A DNA stretch of 64,000 nucleotides from Ectobius pallidus (GCA_964059195.1 CAXKWD010000009.1:45479160-45543159), one strand, 5' to 3'. Shown: positions 35,086 to 47,902, counted from the first letter of the stretch. A program made the numbers and translations. The notes: generated by a model from the letters alone, not told the origin.

Positions 35086-35944
35086 AGTCATGGAGGAAGG
35101 AAGGAATAAATATTATAAGGCCATTTTTGTTAAATAGTTAAATAGTTATCCCTGGAGCAATGGTTACTATTCATGGGTTTTCAACTTCTGTATCTGTTGT
35201 CTATTCGTCTATCACAGTCTCAAACACATTTAATTTATAAAAGTTAATTTGTGCAATTTTGGAAAGTTTTAAGCTATAATTAATTTACATAGCAGTTAAT
35301 AATTGGGGTTCCTAAGAGGCATGGGTAGTAAAGAATAGAAAAAAGACTAATTAAACAAAATTACTTACAATAATATTTACAATATGTTTTATTCTTTGAA
35401 TATTTTCAATAGAATAAATGTTTAACCAGATATTTTATCCATTTTGTTAACTCTATAAATTTTCAGGATCTGGTTAATAATTTGTCAATCTCCAATTTAA
35501 AAGTACGGTGAAAACTTTTATACTGTCCGCAATAGTTAAAGATTTAATACATAGGTGGGGTTATGGAAAATGTCAGCCAATGACTTGATTTTTACAATCT
35601 CAAACTGCAAAGTACTGAGTGGTGTATCAGTTCTCTGAGTGGCTATTACTAATATGCCTTTAACTTTTGCAAGCAGTCTAGTAGCCTAAATTTTATGTTC
35701 ATTGCTCACAACACATATAATATAATAGACAGTGAAAATTTTGATATTAACTTATGTGAGTCTAGTCCTGAAATATGTAGTTTTGTGTGCTTACTAATGC
35801 TGTACTAAACTTTGATCTTTTCTTAGGCCTATAAGTAGTATAAAGTCTGGAATCGTGCTATAGAGATTAATCCTGTTGAAATATTAAATCCTTGACTCAC
35901 TGAATGAAATTATCTCCTTTTTCAGATGCAATATTTGAACTTAG

Positions 35945-36140
35945 TACATTGATTTCAGTTGGATCAAATAATCAGAATTTGGATAGTATTGTTAAAAATC
36001 CAAACAGCTTGAAAAGCTACTGGTGATCAACCAGAGAACTATGTTTTCAGTTGGATCTAATTAAATCAGAATTTGGATAGAATTTCTAAAAATTCAGTCA
36101 AGTTGAAAAGCTATGGGTGATCAACCAGTAGATCCACTAC
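35945..36140 (+). repeat. Tandem duplication of about 105 bp
   Basis: TTTCAGTTGGATC, AATCAGAATTTGGATAG and GGTGATCAACCAG each occur twice in the same order, with several differences between the copies. Confidence 0.7.
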
Positions 36141-36293
36141 TGAGCATTTACGATTTCCATTAAATTCAGTTGAGTTTGCCAGGACTTTAAAGGGGAACAC
36201 ACACTTGTGTAAAGATCCTGTCAGATGAAAAGCTAAAAGACTATTTTTGATCTTCAATGTGTATGGTTCGAAAGCGAGTAATTGAGATTTGAG

Positions 36294-37570
36294 CAGGCGC
36301 GGTTCTACCTATAGGTCACAGGGTCACGTGCCCCCCCCCCATCCCCATCTATTTTGAATATAAACTGTACTGCATTTATAGCAACGAATAAAATAACTTA
36401 ACATCCATCTATTTCAAACTTCGCGCGTTTGCTTTCCTGGTAAAGTTCGGCAACATAGCATGGGTCAAATTTCCGTCGTGCCCGGCCATCTCTCATCCCT
36501 TTAACATTTCCGCTTTCTAAAGCTGACGGAATGCAGGGAGGGGTTGTGGCTAGTTTAAGTTGTACAGGGTCACAGTAATTTTGCGACTTCACACAAATCA
36601 GTGCTGTCTGCACTCTTGAAGTCCTCCGCCAGATGGAGTGGTATGCATTATTATTACTCTGTAGTTGAGAACATATTTACGTGTCGAGAGAGACAGAATA
36701 CTGTATAGCCAACTCTCTTACTCCCCCCAGGGTATCAGAATACAATAACATCTTACCTGTAAAACAGTGCAAAAATGCTGTTTTCCTACCCTCTTCTGCA
36801 ACTCAAATAAGCTAAAGCCGGAAGTTTTTTCTTGTTGAGTGTTAGTGCGTGCTTCTGTTTTTTCCTTAGTAAAGTATTTTTTACATAGTGATAGTTAAAT
36901 GAATGAGAGAAGATACAAAATAAAATTCTAAATTTCGAGGACCGGTTATTAGCCAAATAATTAGGCCGGCCTAGACCAGAGCTAATAAAGACAAAAACAG
37001 AGTGTACAAGAGTAATTTCAATAAAATGTATATGAAAAGTGCGAGTGGATGTGCGGGTGTCTGACAACTAATGCACTATTTTGTTTTCCGTGTATTCTAT
37101 TCGGTGGAGAAGATGCATGGACTAAAACTGGTAAATATTTACTAGATGTAAGCACAGATTGTCAAAACGCCATTTAGACAATGAAATGAGTCTCGCTGTC
37201 TTAGAGAAGGCTGATATCAGGGTGTGCAACTTGATGATGGGTATAGAACATGTGTCCGTAAGCATAATGATGTTGTTGACAAAACATATATATTTTGTCA
37301 CGCATTCTTGATGCCATTAAATTTTGCGGGGAATTTGAATTGGCCTTGCGTGGGCATAATGAAATAGAGAGTTCTGATAACCCAAGTGTTTTCAAAGGTC
37401 TCATTAACTACACCGCGACACTTGACAATGTCCTTAAGAATAGTATTGTTATACAAAAAATGAAACAGAAAGGTAAGTTTTAGCTTAAGTGCGAGTTCTG
37501 TTTTCCTCTAACATCTATGGCTTATATTTGTATGTGACCCACCCCTATGGAACCTCACGAGCCGCCACTG
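36294..37570. mobile_element. hAT-type element with transposase remnant
   Basis: The left end CAGGCGCGGTTCTACC and the right end (reverse complement CAGTGGCGGCTCGTGAGG) are hAT-like termini. They are flanked by a perfect 8-bp duplication GATTTGAG (36286-36293; 37571-37578). The inner parts of the termini are only loosely inverted. A transposase fragment is at 37283-37483. Confidence 0.8.
37283..37483 (+). pseudogene. hAT transposase fragment (DUF4371-like)
   Basis: The frame reads SRILDAIKFCGEFELALRGH, then SDNPSVFKGLINYTATLDNV. This follows the conserved IKFCG..ELALRGH..S..NPG.F..L region of ZMYM/ZBED-type hAT transposases. Only about 60 residues remain. There is no catalytic core. Confidence 0.7.
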
Positions 37571-37930
37571 GATTTGAGAAAGAAGTGCTATTAAATTATA
37601 AATAATGTATTTGCTACAATATTCCTTGATAAGTTTCCATGGAAATTTCTGAAATATAATAATTTCATTTGAAGCCAGACCAATGACAAGGTATGAAGAA
37701 TGTCTAAATGTGCTATTAATACATAAAAATACAAACATTACAATTGGTACAAGAATTATTTAGAGTCTACTAATTCACATCCAAGAATTTCCAGTTTTGT
37801 TTATCAGCAGGGGATATTAATTTGGTAAGTCTAATTTTCATAATAACCTTTTGTGAATGTTTGATGTTTATTATTGAAGATCTTTTCAGAACCAGCAAAG
37901 TTGACATCATGTTTAGAGGAGAGCATGGGT

Positions 37931-38537
37931 GGGTTTCCTTTTTAGTTAGTTTCCCATTCTACTGGATTCGTAAATTTTTTTTTTTTACACACTAAAAACG
38001 GCGAAATTTCATGTAATATTATTCTCCAGAAGTTTTAGAATCCATATATAGGCACATTTTGTTTCTAAGAATATTTTAAATATGGGTAAAATCGGTAAGA
38101 AGTTCACAAAAAACTAACCTAAAATGGCGCTCAGAAAGGAATCACAATAATACAGAATCAGCTGCTAGACACAGCGCAGTGCATGCTGGGAAGAATCCGA
38201 TGGGTCACGTTGTGCTGGAATCAACTGCCATCATGATAAGGGTCAGACAAATCTCCGGAAGATATAATATGCCACATTTTCGAAACCGACAAAAAGTGTA
38301 TCGTACATTATTCGAAAATGCAAGGGCGCTTCGCTTCGGCTGCCGCCTCCGCTCGCGCACTTAACTAATGTGGTTAGTGTTTTGCATTATTTAGCTTTAT
38401 GTAGAGGTATGTATGGAACAGACCAATGACATGCAAGGTCGTTGGCAGCCAATGGGAGTGTTGGTCTGCAAGCCAGAGCCCGCATACCAACGCCGAACAT
38501 CGCGTGTTGAAATCCAGTAGAGTGGGAAACTAAACCC
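37931..38537. mobile_element. Possible MITE with GGGTTT ends
   Basis: The left segment with AGTTTCCCATTCTACTGGAT and the right segment with ATCCAGTAGAGTGGGAAACT are inverted repeats of about 25-30 bp ending GGGTTT/AAACCC. The left arm carries a short insertion. I could not define a target duplication. Confidence 0.45.
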
Positions 38538-38539
38538 GA

Positions 38540-39410
38540 AAGTTTTGTACTCTTATCACTCAGGGAAAGCTAGGGTTGCAAAACCTTTACTGGGATTTTA
38601 TGACTGCACTTTTTGTACATGATTCTTAACCCAAGACTTATGACATTACTTCCCTTTCTATTTAAGTTGAATACCTATCATTGACATTGTCATACTATTA
38701 TAACTATCTTTATCATCCCTTTCAAAGGGCTTAGGCCTACATGTAATTGATTATAGAAGAGGAACTCCCTGTGGAAGAATCATCCAACATGAGGCATCCT
38801 GCTAGGGAAAGGATCACAGATTCCAAGAACAACAGCCTTACTCTTCTTCCGAAGGAATGCAAGCTGCAAGTTTTATGTCTTCACATCCTCGGCTGGGTTT
38901 GAATCTGTGATTTTTGTCTTGATTGACTAGCATGCTATTCTAAGCACTCTATCCCCGATATTGCATCTGAAGGCATGTGCAAAACGATCAAACCCTCAAA
39001 CCAATAATTTGTCTGATTTGTTCTGTCTGAATGGCATTCTAACAGGTGTGAGTCGTCATAACATAATGGTATATCATATGTGAGTAAACGTCCCTCAATA
39101 ATTAGTGCCAGCTGAAATTACTTTTAATGTGCAAAGGTTGGAACATTTTTTGAACACATTATTTGGTATTCTGCTTAGTTCAATTTTTACCTTCCTACAC
39201 CGTGTTATCTTTGTTACACTGAGTACCACTGGGATCATAAAGATCCCAAATAATTTACATGGCATATATCAGTAGAATTGTAATTTGTTATAATTAACTA
39301 GCGTAAAAACATTAATTTTTACCTTGAATACAAGACTAGTATGTAATTTATTTCCATTAGCGTAAAATTGAAATTTTTGAAAAACTTTATTGTGCACAGT
39401 GAAATTAAAC
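38540..39410. other. Intron sequence, no feature seen
   Basis: A/T-rich intron of prickle without recognised elements. Confidence 0.35.
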
Positions 39411-39421
39411 ATTAAGTCTAC

Positions 39422-39797
39422 CTGTAGTTTCTTGAGTATTTCCCATTCTGGAGTTGTCCGGGAGGTGAGGAAGGCGCTGATGAGGAGGCTGGCGAGGCTG
39501 GAACGACGAGATTTCTTCTGGCACGCCCTGGAGAAGTGGGTGGGGTGCTAGAGCCGGCGTCTGAGGGTGGCCGAGTGCGCTGCTGCCTCTGCTGTCTCAG
39601 GGCACTGTGACTGAGGCGCGGGCCCGGCCCTGAGCTGTCGGACGGCGTCGGGGGTTCCCCTTTGCTGCATGCTATAGAACAGTAGATAGCGCCTCGACGT
39701 GGCAAGAAGGGCCGACCAAGCAGCGAAGATCTGCATGTGTGGCAGCAGAAACACTGCTCTGTGGCATGCCAATGCTGTCCTTCATGGCTCATCTGAC
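39422..39797 (-). CDS. pk: prickle, LIM3 exon
   Basis: The exon begins after a CAG acceptor (39798-39800) and ends before GTAGAC. It reads [20 protein letters not shown], then [20 protein letters not shown] and [12 protein letters not shown]. These Cys/His residues form the two zinc sites of the third LIM domain, a protein-interaction module. The Ser/Pro/Arg-rich tail after the LIM (about residues 60-124 of the exon) begins the disordered C-terminus. Phase agrees with both neighbours: one nucleotide carried from the LIM2 exon, two passed on to the tail exon. Confidence 0.93.
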
Positions 39798-40764
39798 CTG
39801 GAATATCATGATAAATAGTTATTTACAAAACTGCTGCAAAATAATGTGACTGTAAAGTCATGGTAGTACTTGAATCAAAACATAATACAATCTGATTGGA
39901 AACACTCACGTGCTTTCACATTCTAACATACAGTAAGCAGCTCAAGTGCAGAAGTGCGTGTTCAGTAGTCCAAGACTCATTTATTCAGAGACACTACTTG
40001 AAGATTAGTTTGCGGATGAGAAAAGTAGCATATAATTATCCTTCAGATAATTAAATAAAAATCCCTTTAGGCAGGCCTACAGGCGGAGGTAGATTTCGAA
40101 GTGCTTTTGGTTTAATTTATTGTCGCTGCATAGCCTTCTTTAGTAGTAGCATAGTCTTCTTTAGCCTTGGCATGGTAAACCTACAGTATAAAGAACTGAA
40201 TTCGGTAAAGAGGAAGAGCCTACAATCATTTGTTTTGACAACAAGAATAGGATATAATATTCTGGGAGGCCGTGTGCAAGATCAGCAATGAATAAAATTA
40301 GCAAAGCCGCTAAACAAGACAAAATTATGATATTATAATAATTCTTTTAAGTGTTATTATTTTCAAACATTAAAATCTCGCGTAATATGAGAGCTATCAA
40401 GAAACTATTTATTGATTTGTAGAGTACTCATCAAGAGCTTTTCAACGATACCCCACAAGACGTGGTTTCAAAAGTTTCGAATTTTCATCCCCCACCCCCA
40501 CCTCCACCCCCACCCTCACTCGAACCCCCGAATCGTTGGTGTCACTGTGAACTCCATAGGGAGTACTCTAATTTATTCAAACAAAGTTTCCCTCTATACT
40601 TCATAGGGGCCGAGATATACATTTTTAAAAATTTCAACCCCCTCCCCCGACCACCCCCTTGGGCCAATTTTGCCCATTAACGAACTTGTCCGAACTATTG
40701 GGCCTAGAAATAACATAATAAAATTTGGTTCAAATATCTTCAAAATTACGGCCGCTATCGTGTA

Positions 40765-40769
40765 AAGAT

Positions 40770-40858
<89 letters not shown>
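40765..40858. repeat. (TA)n microsatellite
   Basis: About 45 TA units with one early interruption. It is self-complementary and would extrude as a cruciform. Confidence 0.95.
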
Positions 40859-40862
<4 letters not shown>

Positions 40863-41579
40863 CACAAAATTTTTTTTTGAACGGGCGGTGGTTTCGTACT
40901 TAGGGGAGCATGAAACGTAAAGATATGAAAGAATTTTTCGAAAATCATAAAGTGGTATCCATTGCAATAGGTAGAATTTTCTTCGAAAATCTACCTAATA
41001 AAAACAATTGTGGATGTGAAAATAGCTTATCCTTCAGATAATAATTAAATAAAACAACAGTGAACGAGGAAAGTACCTTATAACATCAATGCAGAGAACT
41101 TAACAAAAACAAATTTTGAATAGGAAAAAAAAAACTTATTACTATAGATTATAATACAAAATGTTTAAAAATGTAGATTCCAACGCATAAAAAAAAGTAA
41201 AGCTTGTTTTTGGGAAGGTTCAGTTCAATACACTGGATTACACAAAAATATTTACAATAATACAGAAAGTGGGATTACATACATAGAAAAGTATGAGTTA
41301 ATTATATTTAGAGTAAATACAGAATATGTCATAACTACAATAATGAAAATGTATGACTTAATATTACTTAAAATAATAAAATAATGAATTAAGATTAATT
41401 GTAGGTGAAAATACAAAGTAATTATATCTATGTTTTAACATTTAATGCAGAAGTTTTAGCTTTTTGTAAAAGCAGCTTGGGTAGAAAATTATAACAAAAT
41501 CATTAGAATAGGTTTATAGGAAATTGTTAAACATTTAATTTTCTTTACATTGAGTGGTGGTAAATGTAATAGAAAATCT

Positions 41580-41835
41580 TTGACATGCTTTGTGTCACAT
41601 CCTCAAGAGATACTTAATTCAAATATAAAATTTCGCTTTTATACGATTTTTCATTATTGAGATTCGCTGTTTACAGACAGACAAACACATACAGACATAG
41701 GTATGTTTTTCCAAAACTGTATTTTTGAACTCAAAGGACATTAAACATCGAACTGACGGTCAAACATAATATTTATTCTATTTATGGTACATATAGTGCT
41801 GGTAGAGAAAGTAATATTACTTTCTTCTGTTAATT
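41580..41835 (+). repeat. Diverged copy of the foldback-centre repeat
   Basis: CATCCTCAAGAGATACTTAA, a CAGACAGACAAACA tract, CCAAAACTGTATTTTTGAA and TTTATGGTACATATAGTGCT follow the same order as in 7690-8255, with many differences. Confidence 0.6.
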
Positions 41836-42037
41836 GCTGTTTTATTTATTTATATAAATAGAAGCAATTCGAAATTAATGCTAGAAAGAGACGAGTCTTC
41901 TATTTCCGCAAAATATAAATATACAGTTCTTTTAAATTCAAAATTGAAGCTGTAACAAATGGCCATAGTGTAAAAGTAATATAAACCCATGGATTGGATC
42001 CTTGGTGTTTATATATATCAGATTTTTCCACCTCTAA

Positions 42038-43387
42038 GGCCCGGTTGCATAAAAGCTCCAGATATCTTCTAGACAGCTAATGGCTCTATAGATTTTATAC
42101 ACTCTATAAACACCTTCCGTTTCCGAAAGCAAATACGATCGGCAAATAGCGATACGTCAGATAAATGAGTTGAGCACTTTGTCAATAGATGGAGACACGG
42201 TGCTTACTCTAATATCAAGTTGGCCGTGATTGAATAGCAACCAATCGGAGCGCTTCATGCTATTCTATTCAAAATGGCTGAATTATCTTTCTGCTTTTCC
42301 TTGTCTGCTGTTTCTCTGCTAAAATGAATGTAAAACGTGAGATAAACTACGGTAATTTCGATTTCGAGACTTGTGCATTAGAGAAAAATGTCACCCATCA
42401 CAATCTGACAACATAATGCGTAAAACGTAACACATTAATTAAGTTATAGCTAATTTACCACAGAAAGGAATGCTTCGATGGTTGTTCCCAATTCTAATGA
42501 TGGGCAATTTAACGCTGAAAAAGGCATGCTTGCAGCTGTTCCTTATTTAATATGATGGCCTATTTGTCCATAGGTAATTGCTTTGACAGCCTGATTCTTT
42601 CCGAAACTCAATATCGTCAAAGATCTAACTTAATTCTTTCAGGGAATACTTTTTGCTTTACACATCTCTAGGCCTAATTATTGCCTCAGGATGAAGATGA
42701 CGTGAAAGATGATGATTATATATTAATATTCGTGCTGTAAACTGGCAATATTTTCTTCATAAAGTGTTGCATCAGAAAATAAAATTAATATACTTAAGCT
42801 ACATTTTTTCCGAATCTGAATATCATCGTAGGCTACTTCTTGAAAGGATTGCTGTATTTCTTTCAGGGAATATTTACTTCTGTATAGACCTAGGCCTTAT
42901 ACGATCTGGCATTGAAGATGACCAGCAAGAAAATAATATTCGCGATGTTTTCTTAAAGTATTAACTTACAACAGAAAATGAAATTAATACAAATAAACGA
43001 TGGATACATTAATAGCCTAGGCTATAACAAAGATCATCTAACCGATAATATACAATTTTTGTATTACAGTATTATGAATTATTTCACACACAAATTAATA
43101 ACCAATGCCAGCTTCATTACTACTTTTAATTTTGATACCATAACAAGCTTGTAACATAATGTAAGATTAAATGCTAACATAATAACGAAACATACATCAA
43201 CATAAATATTTCGCATTTCCGCCATGTTGCATGTTTATCTACCGTTTCGCCAGATATCTAGTGATTTATGGTGCGATAGTTTGTAGGGCGTTTTATCGAA
43301 CGATTAGCCGCCATCGAACGTTTCAGAAACGCTTACGGATTGAATAATGCCATCTAGTAGATATCTTACGTTTCGGAAACCCGGCGT
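42038..43387. mobile_element. Possible non-autonomous DNA element with internal duplication
   Basis: The left end GGCCCGGTTGCATAAAAG..AGATATCT.CTAGA and the right end, read inward on the other strand (GCCGGGTTTCCGAAACG..AGATATCTACTAGA), are imperfect inverted repeats. Inside, two related units of about 200 bp (near 42595-42790 and 42805-42990) share TTTCAGGGAATA and AGAAAATAAAATTAATA-type segments. I could not fix the target duplication. Confidence 0.4.
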
Positions 43388-43749
43388 TAGTCAAGTGAAG
43401 TATGTTTACTTCCCTATCGGGTTCGTATCTCACGTTAATCTGTAATGGCCTTGTATAACGTGATAAGCGATCTCTACTTCGTGATTAGTATATTGAAATG
43501 TACGGCTCTAGCCCTATAACAAAAAGTGGAACAAGACGAAGACTAAAAAAGAAGGGAAGTTCCCATATAATGGAGTAGCCAATACAGGGTTTAGTTATCA
43601 ATAAGGTTGTTGGGAATTTTTCAGAATTCTTTTGTTGGTCCTAACAGAAAGAAGATTGAGCAATTAACGAGATAAAGACTTTCGGTGCCCGGTGCCTGGT
43701 GCCTAGTGCCTGAGCAATGTGTTATTCTATCAATCCATAGTACACCATA

Positions 43750-44461
43750 AAGGCCCTCATTTATAAATGGGCAGACTGGGCATTTGCCAAGGGCGGCAAA
43801 TTTCTGAGGAGATTAATTTTCTTATAGTAATTTTAAAAAAATATTACAACAAAACATTGTATCTCAAAACAGGACAACTGATTTAAAAAAATTAAATAAA
43901 CATTAAGACAATTGAATTTAAAATAATTAAATTTGAAACAATGACAAAATGTTAGAATAAGTATTAGATTCTCATTGTAAAGTAGAAATAAGACAAACAT
44001 TTTTTCGTCTAAAAATACTGGTTTTAACATAACAGGTTAATAGACCAAATAAATCTTTTTTAACGTAATTAAATATAATCTAAGACGTGTTTTAAAATTA
44101 CCAGATATGATAAATATTTTTGTAATATTTCAAATATTGACTATATTACACATTACAAAAAAAGTTAGAGATTTAGGCAGTTCTTTGTAAATGAAATTAC
44201 AATAGCATTCATGCATTTTCGCCAAAACGTAATTACTTTTATTCTAAAAAAAAAAATTTTAAATTTTTGTTGTGTAGCCTACAGTGATTGGAATACTCGC
44301 AATAAAAAAAATGCTATTGGAATATTATTGGTTAATACTTGGATAAAACCAAATCTTAACACTAAAACAATAACTTTGGGGTGGGGGTAAAAGTAGAAAA
44401 GTGAAAGGGGCGATTATACATACATTTGCCCAGGATGAAAGGTATCTGAAATCGGGGCCTG
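43750..44461. mobile_element. hAT-type MITE
   Basis: The right end reads CAGGCCCCGATTTC inward; the left end reads AAGGCCCTCATTTA, its first base changed. The flanks are ACACCATA (43742-43749) and ACACCATG (44462-44469), an 8-bp duplication with one mismatch. The segment GGGCGGCAAATTT also occurs in the hAT MITE at 63235-63599. Confidence 0.7.
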
Positions 44462-44590
44462 ACACCATGCTGTCGTCTACTGAACACCACATCATTCAGG
44501 CAGAATAATAGATCCTATCAATGAACAATAAATGCGGTGGAATTCAGAACTAACTGAGAAGAATGGTTTACGTTTGTATTATGTTTTTAC

Positions 44591-44789
44591 CTTGGTCGAC
44601 GCCTATTGGCTCACCGCAGGAGTCGCAGTACTCCGCGAACATGGCGTCGAAGCAATGCAGGCAGTAGGGTCGTCCGTCTCTCATGATGTACCTCTGCCCT
44701 CCAAGTTGGCGGTCGCACTCGAAACACGCGAAATGTTTCATGTGCCAGGCCCTACCTTCAGCCTCCGTGCATTCGTCAGCCAGAATGAT
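44591..44789 (-). CDS. pk: prickle, LIM2 exon
   Basis: The exon starts after a TTGCAG acceptor with [20 protein letters not shown], continues [20 protein letters not shown] and [20 protein letters not shown], and ends GVDQ before GTAAAA. It completes LIM1/LIM2 zinc sites and opens LIM3 with CDSCGE. Length 199 nt gives phase 0 to 1, matching the LIM3 exon. The sequence is almost the same as other insect Prickle proteins as I remember them. Confidence 0.94.
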
Positions 44790-44994
44790 CTGCAACAAAA
44801 CACCGGAACTCAACTCGCTATCAAAAACAATACACCAGGTTCTCAAATCGTGGTTCCAGAAACACTACTGAAGTTGAGCTTTTAACTAGCACGACTTCCG
44901 ATGAAGTGACACATGAGGATATCAAAGAATATTTCATGACATACATCTAATGTATACTGATGTTTCCCACAGTCAAGGCTCTTATTGGAAATAA

Positions 44995-44995
<1 letters not shown>

Positions 44996-45052
<57 letters not shown>
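44996..45052 (+). repeat. (ATT)n microsatellite
   Basis: About 19 perfect ATT units. Confidence 0.95.
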
Positions 45053-45054
<2 letters not shown>

Positions 45055-45386
45055 CGCTATGGACCAATATGAAAGCGAACAAACTTTCTCGAAACATAGC
45101 ACAAATAGTCTACAACACAACATGTATTAAACATGTATTTAAGCATCTTCCAAAATCCAAAAGTTTTCACTGACTTAAATCCTTTCAGAGGTGAATTTTT
45201 ATATTAACATAAGTCATCATTAGGGACCGGATATTTTAGGTTTCAAAAACACTAAGTTATCTTAAGTTTTCCATTAAGTAAAATGTTTTTTTGTTTTTTA
45301 TTTGTTTTGTTTTGTTGTTGAAAACACCGTTTAGGTTATAATAAGGGGTTTAATGAACTTTCAATGTGCTACAAAGAATTCAATAC

Positions 45387-45390
<4 letters not shown>

Positions 45391-45432
<42 letters not shown>

Positions 45433-45746
45433 CTCCAATACATGTGACCCTATTTTACCTTGAAGGTATGTTAGGGTTTTAAATATAACAAATTAACAAA
45501 ATTAATATTTACAAACTATCTTACAAGTAATAATTAAAAACGGGAATGAACATAATTTACGAAACGTACAAAATCTTGTTTGCAACACTCTTTTCTAAAA
45601 ACTGTCAGTGGTGCTGAAAGTGTAGTGTCACAATAGTTTAGTTTACACCTTAATTGAAAACGTTGACTTTCAAATCTGGGACATTCCAGTAAAAGATGTT
45701 TCACTGTTTGTTCAATTTCTCCACATGGGCAAGTATAGTCACATTC
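45391..45746 (-). pseudogene. LINE 3' end with poly(A)
   Basis: On the minus strand a frame (45746-45534) reads CDYTCPCGEIEQTVKHLLLE then CPRFESQRFQLRCK, the Cys-His motif at the C-terminus of LINE ORF2 proteins, and stops at 45534-45536. About 100 nt later comes a run of about 40 A (T on the plus strand at 45391-45428). It is a strongly 5'-truncated insertion in the same orientation as prickle. Confidence 0.75.
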
Positions 45747-47050
45747 TATTTTTATTTTAAATCTTCGGAAATAGCTACCATATATTACCTATACAATTTA
45801 ACTGAAAAATTGACTTAAATTTGCTGAAACTTGTATTAAATTGAAGTAAGAAAGCCTAAACAATCAAAAGAAGCAGTGAGATGCTCCAGCAAATGAAACT
45901 TCTGCTCTCATTGCACCTGTACAATCAAAATAAACCACAAAACCCTGGAGAAGTTGAACGCAAGATGCCAAAATACTTAATGATGTATCTATTAAAAACT
46001 AGCTTTTTCGGGATTAGATCCCAACGCTTCTAATTGGGTGAATAAAAAATGGCGTTATGGTGGGCTGCGGACAGTGTGAAACTGATTGCTACAGATTGGA
46101 ATACGCCGGTAATGTAACTTTCATCCCGCCTCTCTTGGCCTTGTCCATCCCATATAGGCTACTAATGCAATGGGTTGAACAATATTAATTTGAAAAGTGG
46201 ATTTACTTTCAACACAAGCAGAAGGTTTTTTTTTTTCAGTCTTCGCAAAATATAGATTTTTTAAGTAAAAGAGGCTAATAAATTTGACGAAAAATCTATT
46301 AGGAGTAAATTAGGTTTTTAAAGGGTTTTATATCCTACTTAGGTTATTTAGGTACCGCGCGTTTCACGTAAGAGTTGGCCAATCGTGCGGGTTTTTGCGT
46401 TGCGGCGGCCACAGCCAGCTCTAACTACCGATCGATTGGGTGAAATAACTACGCAAATAAAGCTGCTAACGGTGTAATGATTCAGGTTCCCATAACTACA
46501 GTTAACATTACAGTGAAAATAACCACGTACCTCATCACAAGAGATGTTGGAAATGTCCTCCTCTTGCATCCAACACAACACTGGCACCTTTTCAGGAAAT
46601 TTTGTTTCACGCGCGTAAGTTCAGCTTCCGAGATAGAATTAATTTCTCTTGTGATATTGTCTTTAAGTTCTTCTAACAATATATGACTACTATTTACGGG
46701 GAAAATTGAAAAATAAAGTGTCAAGTTCAAAATAACTTAAAGACAATATCACAGGAGAAATTAATTCTATCTCGGAAGTTGAATTTATGCGAGCGAAAAA
46801 AAGAATTCCTAAAAAAGTGCCAGTGTTGTGTGGATGTAAGAGGAGGACATTTCCAACATCTCTTGTGATGAGGTACGTGGTTAATTTCATTGTAATTTTA
46901 ACTGTAATCGGAAGAATCTGAATCATTACACCGTTAGCGGCTTTATTTGCGTAGATACGAGGGCTGTCCAGAAAGTAACAGACTTTTTTAAATAAAAAAA
47001 AAAAATTATTACATATATTTTGAAGGTAGACTCTTAGGCTAGTTTTGTAC

Positions 47051-47413
47051 TTAATCGCCATTCAAATTAAGGAATTTATCATACCGTGGCACAACTTTTC
47101 GATACCCTCTCTGTAGAAATCCGCCGCCTGCAATTTCAACCACTGGTTTACACCGGCATGGGAAATTTTCAGAGTGTTCCGTAATCGTGAAACGACGATT
47201 GTCACAGATTTTGTCGTTGATTTTCGCCACCAGTTCATCATTCACAATACTAGGTCTACCACTGCGGTCCTCATCGTGAACATTGGTTCGGCCAGTTTTA
47301 AAATCAATGCACCACTGTCTTACTCGGCTTTCACTCATTATTTCTTTGCCGTACACATCACAAATCTGGCGATAAATTTCAATTGGTTGTGATTTTTCGT
47401 CAACAAAAACCTT
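47051..47413 (-). pseudogene. mariner transposase remnant
   Basis: The N-terminal helix-turn-helix segment (IEIYRQICDVYGKEIMSESR, then VRQWCIDFKTGRTNVHDEDR, SGRPS) runs almost directly into the far C-terminus (FLQRGYRKVVPRYDKFLNLN). The DDD catalytic core between them is deleted. The upstream end of the frame is cut by the hAT MITE at 47419. Confidence 0.85.
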
Positions 47414-47418
47414 ATCAC

Positions 47419-47902
47419 CAGGCTTTAAAACTTAGTGCCCGAACCCACAAAGGGAGTTGATTCCAGTTACCAACAACCTGAGTATAGGGGGTGGAGGGTG
47501 ATTGCGTAGGCTGATAAGACAGTCATTGATAGTAGTACTGAGAGGTGAATTCGCTCATAGTATGGTGCCTCTCAAATTGGTCAACAGTGTACCTTGTCAT
47601 TCTGCGTGTTTAAATGTATAATACGTGTTTGGCATGCCGAAAGTAAAGTGTTCTAAAACGGAAACATATATTGAAACATTTGGGAGGGACTATTATACAC
47701 AAACAGGAGAAAGTATCGTTTTGCATGCTTGTAATGTGAGTTTAGATAATGAGAAGTTATTTTGTGGTCTTCCTATATCTGTATTGCAGTTTGTTTACTA
47801 TCACGTGAACTAGCATATGGTAGCTAGGGCATACGCCGAGCAAAGTCTGTACGGTATGGTTGCTGTTAACATATTCGATCGGGCACTAAGTTTTAAAGCC
47901 TG
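47419..47902. mobile_element. hAT MITE inside the mariner
   Basis: Ends CAGGCTTTAAAACTTAGTGC and its complement form inverted repeats of about 24 bp. They are flanked by a perfect 8-bp duplication CTTATCAC (47411-47418; 47903-47910). No coding sequence of its own. Confidence 0.88.

Larger units (their letters stand above)
32460..39421 (-). other. pk: prickle intron between the LIM3 and tail exons
   Basis: A 7 kb intron with GT at 39420-39421 and AG at 32459-32460 on the minus strand. It holds a SINE, a LINE pseudogene, a tandem repeat, a hAT element and a possible MITE, listed separately. I see no other exon in it. Confidence 0.75.
39801..44588 (-). other. pk: prickle intron between the LIM2 and LIM3 exons
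   Basis: A 4.8 kb intron containing a (TA)n tract, a diverged foldback-repeat copy, a possible MITE and a hAT MITE, listed separately. A C-rich segment at 40488-40525 with CCACCCCCACC repeats lies just before the (TA)n tract. Confidence 0.7.

Noticed and set aside
38179..38364. 61-codon Arg-rich plus-strand frame
   Set aside because: It lies within a probable MITE and has biased composition only.
40462..40680. Proline-rich 72-codon plus-strand frame
   Set aside because: Result of a C-rich low-complexity tract in the prickle intron.
44532..44885. 117-codon plus-strand frame
   Set aside because: It is the antisense shadow of the prickle LIM2 exon.
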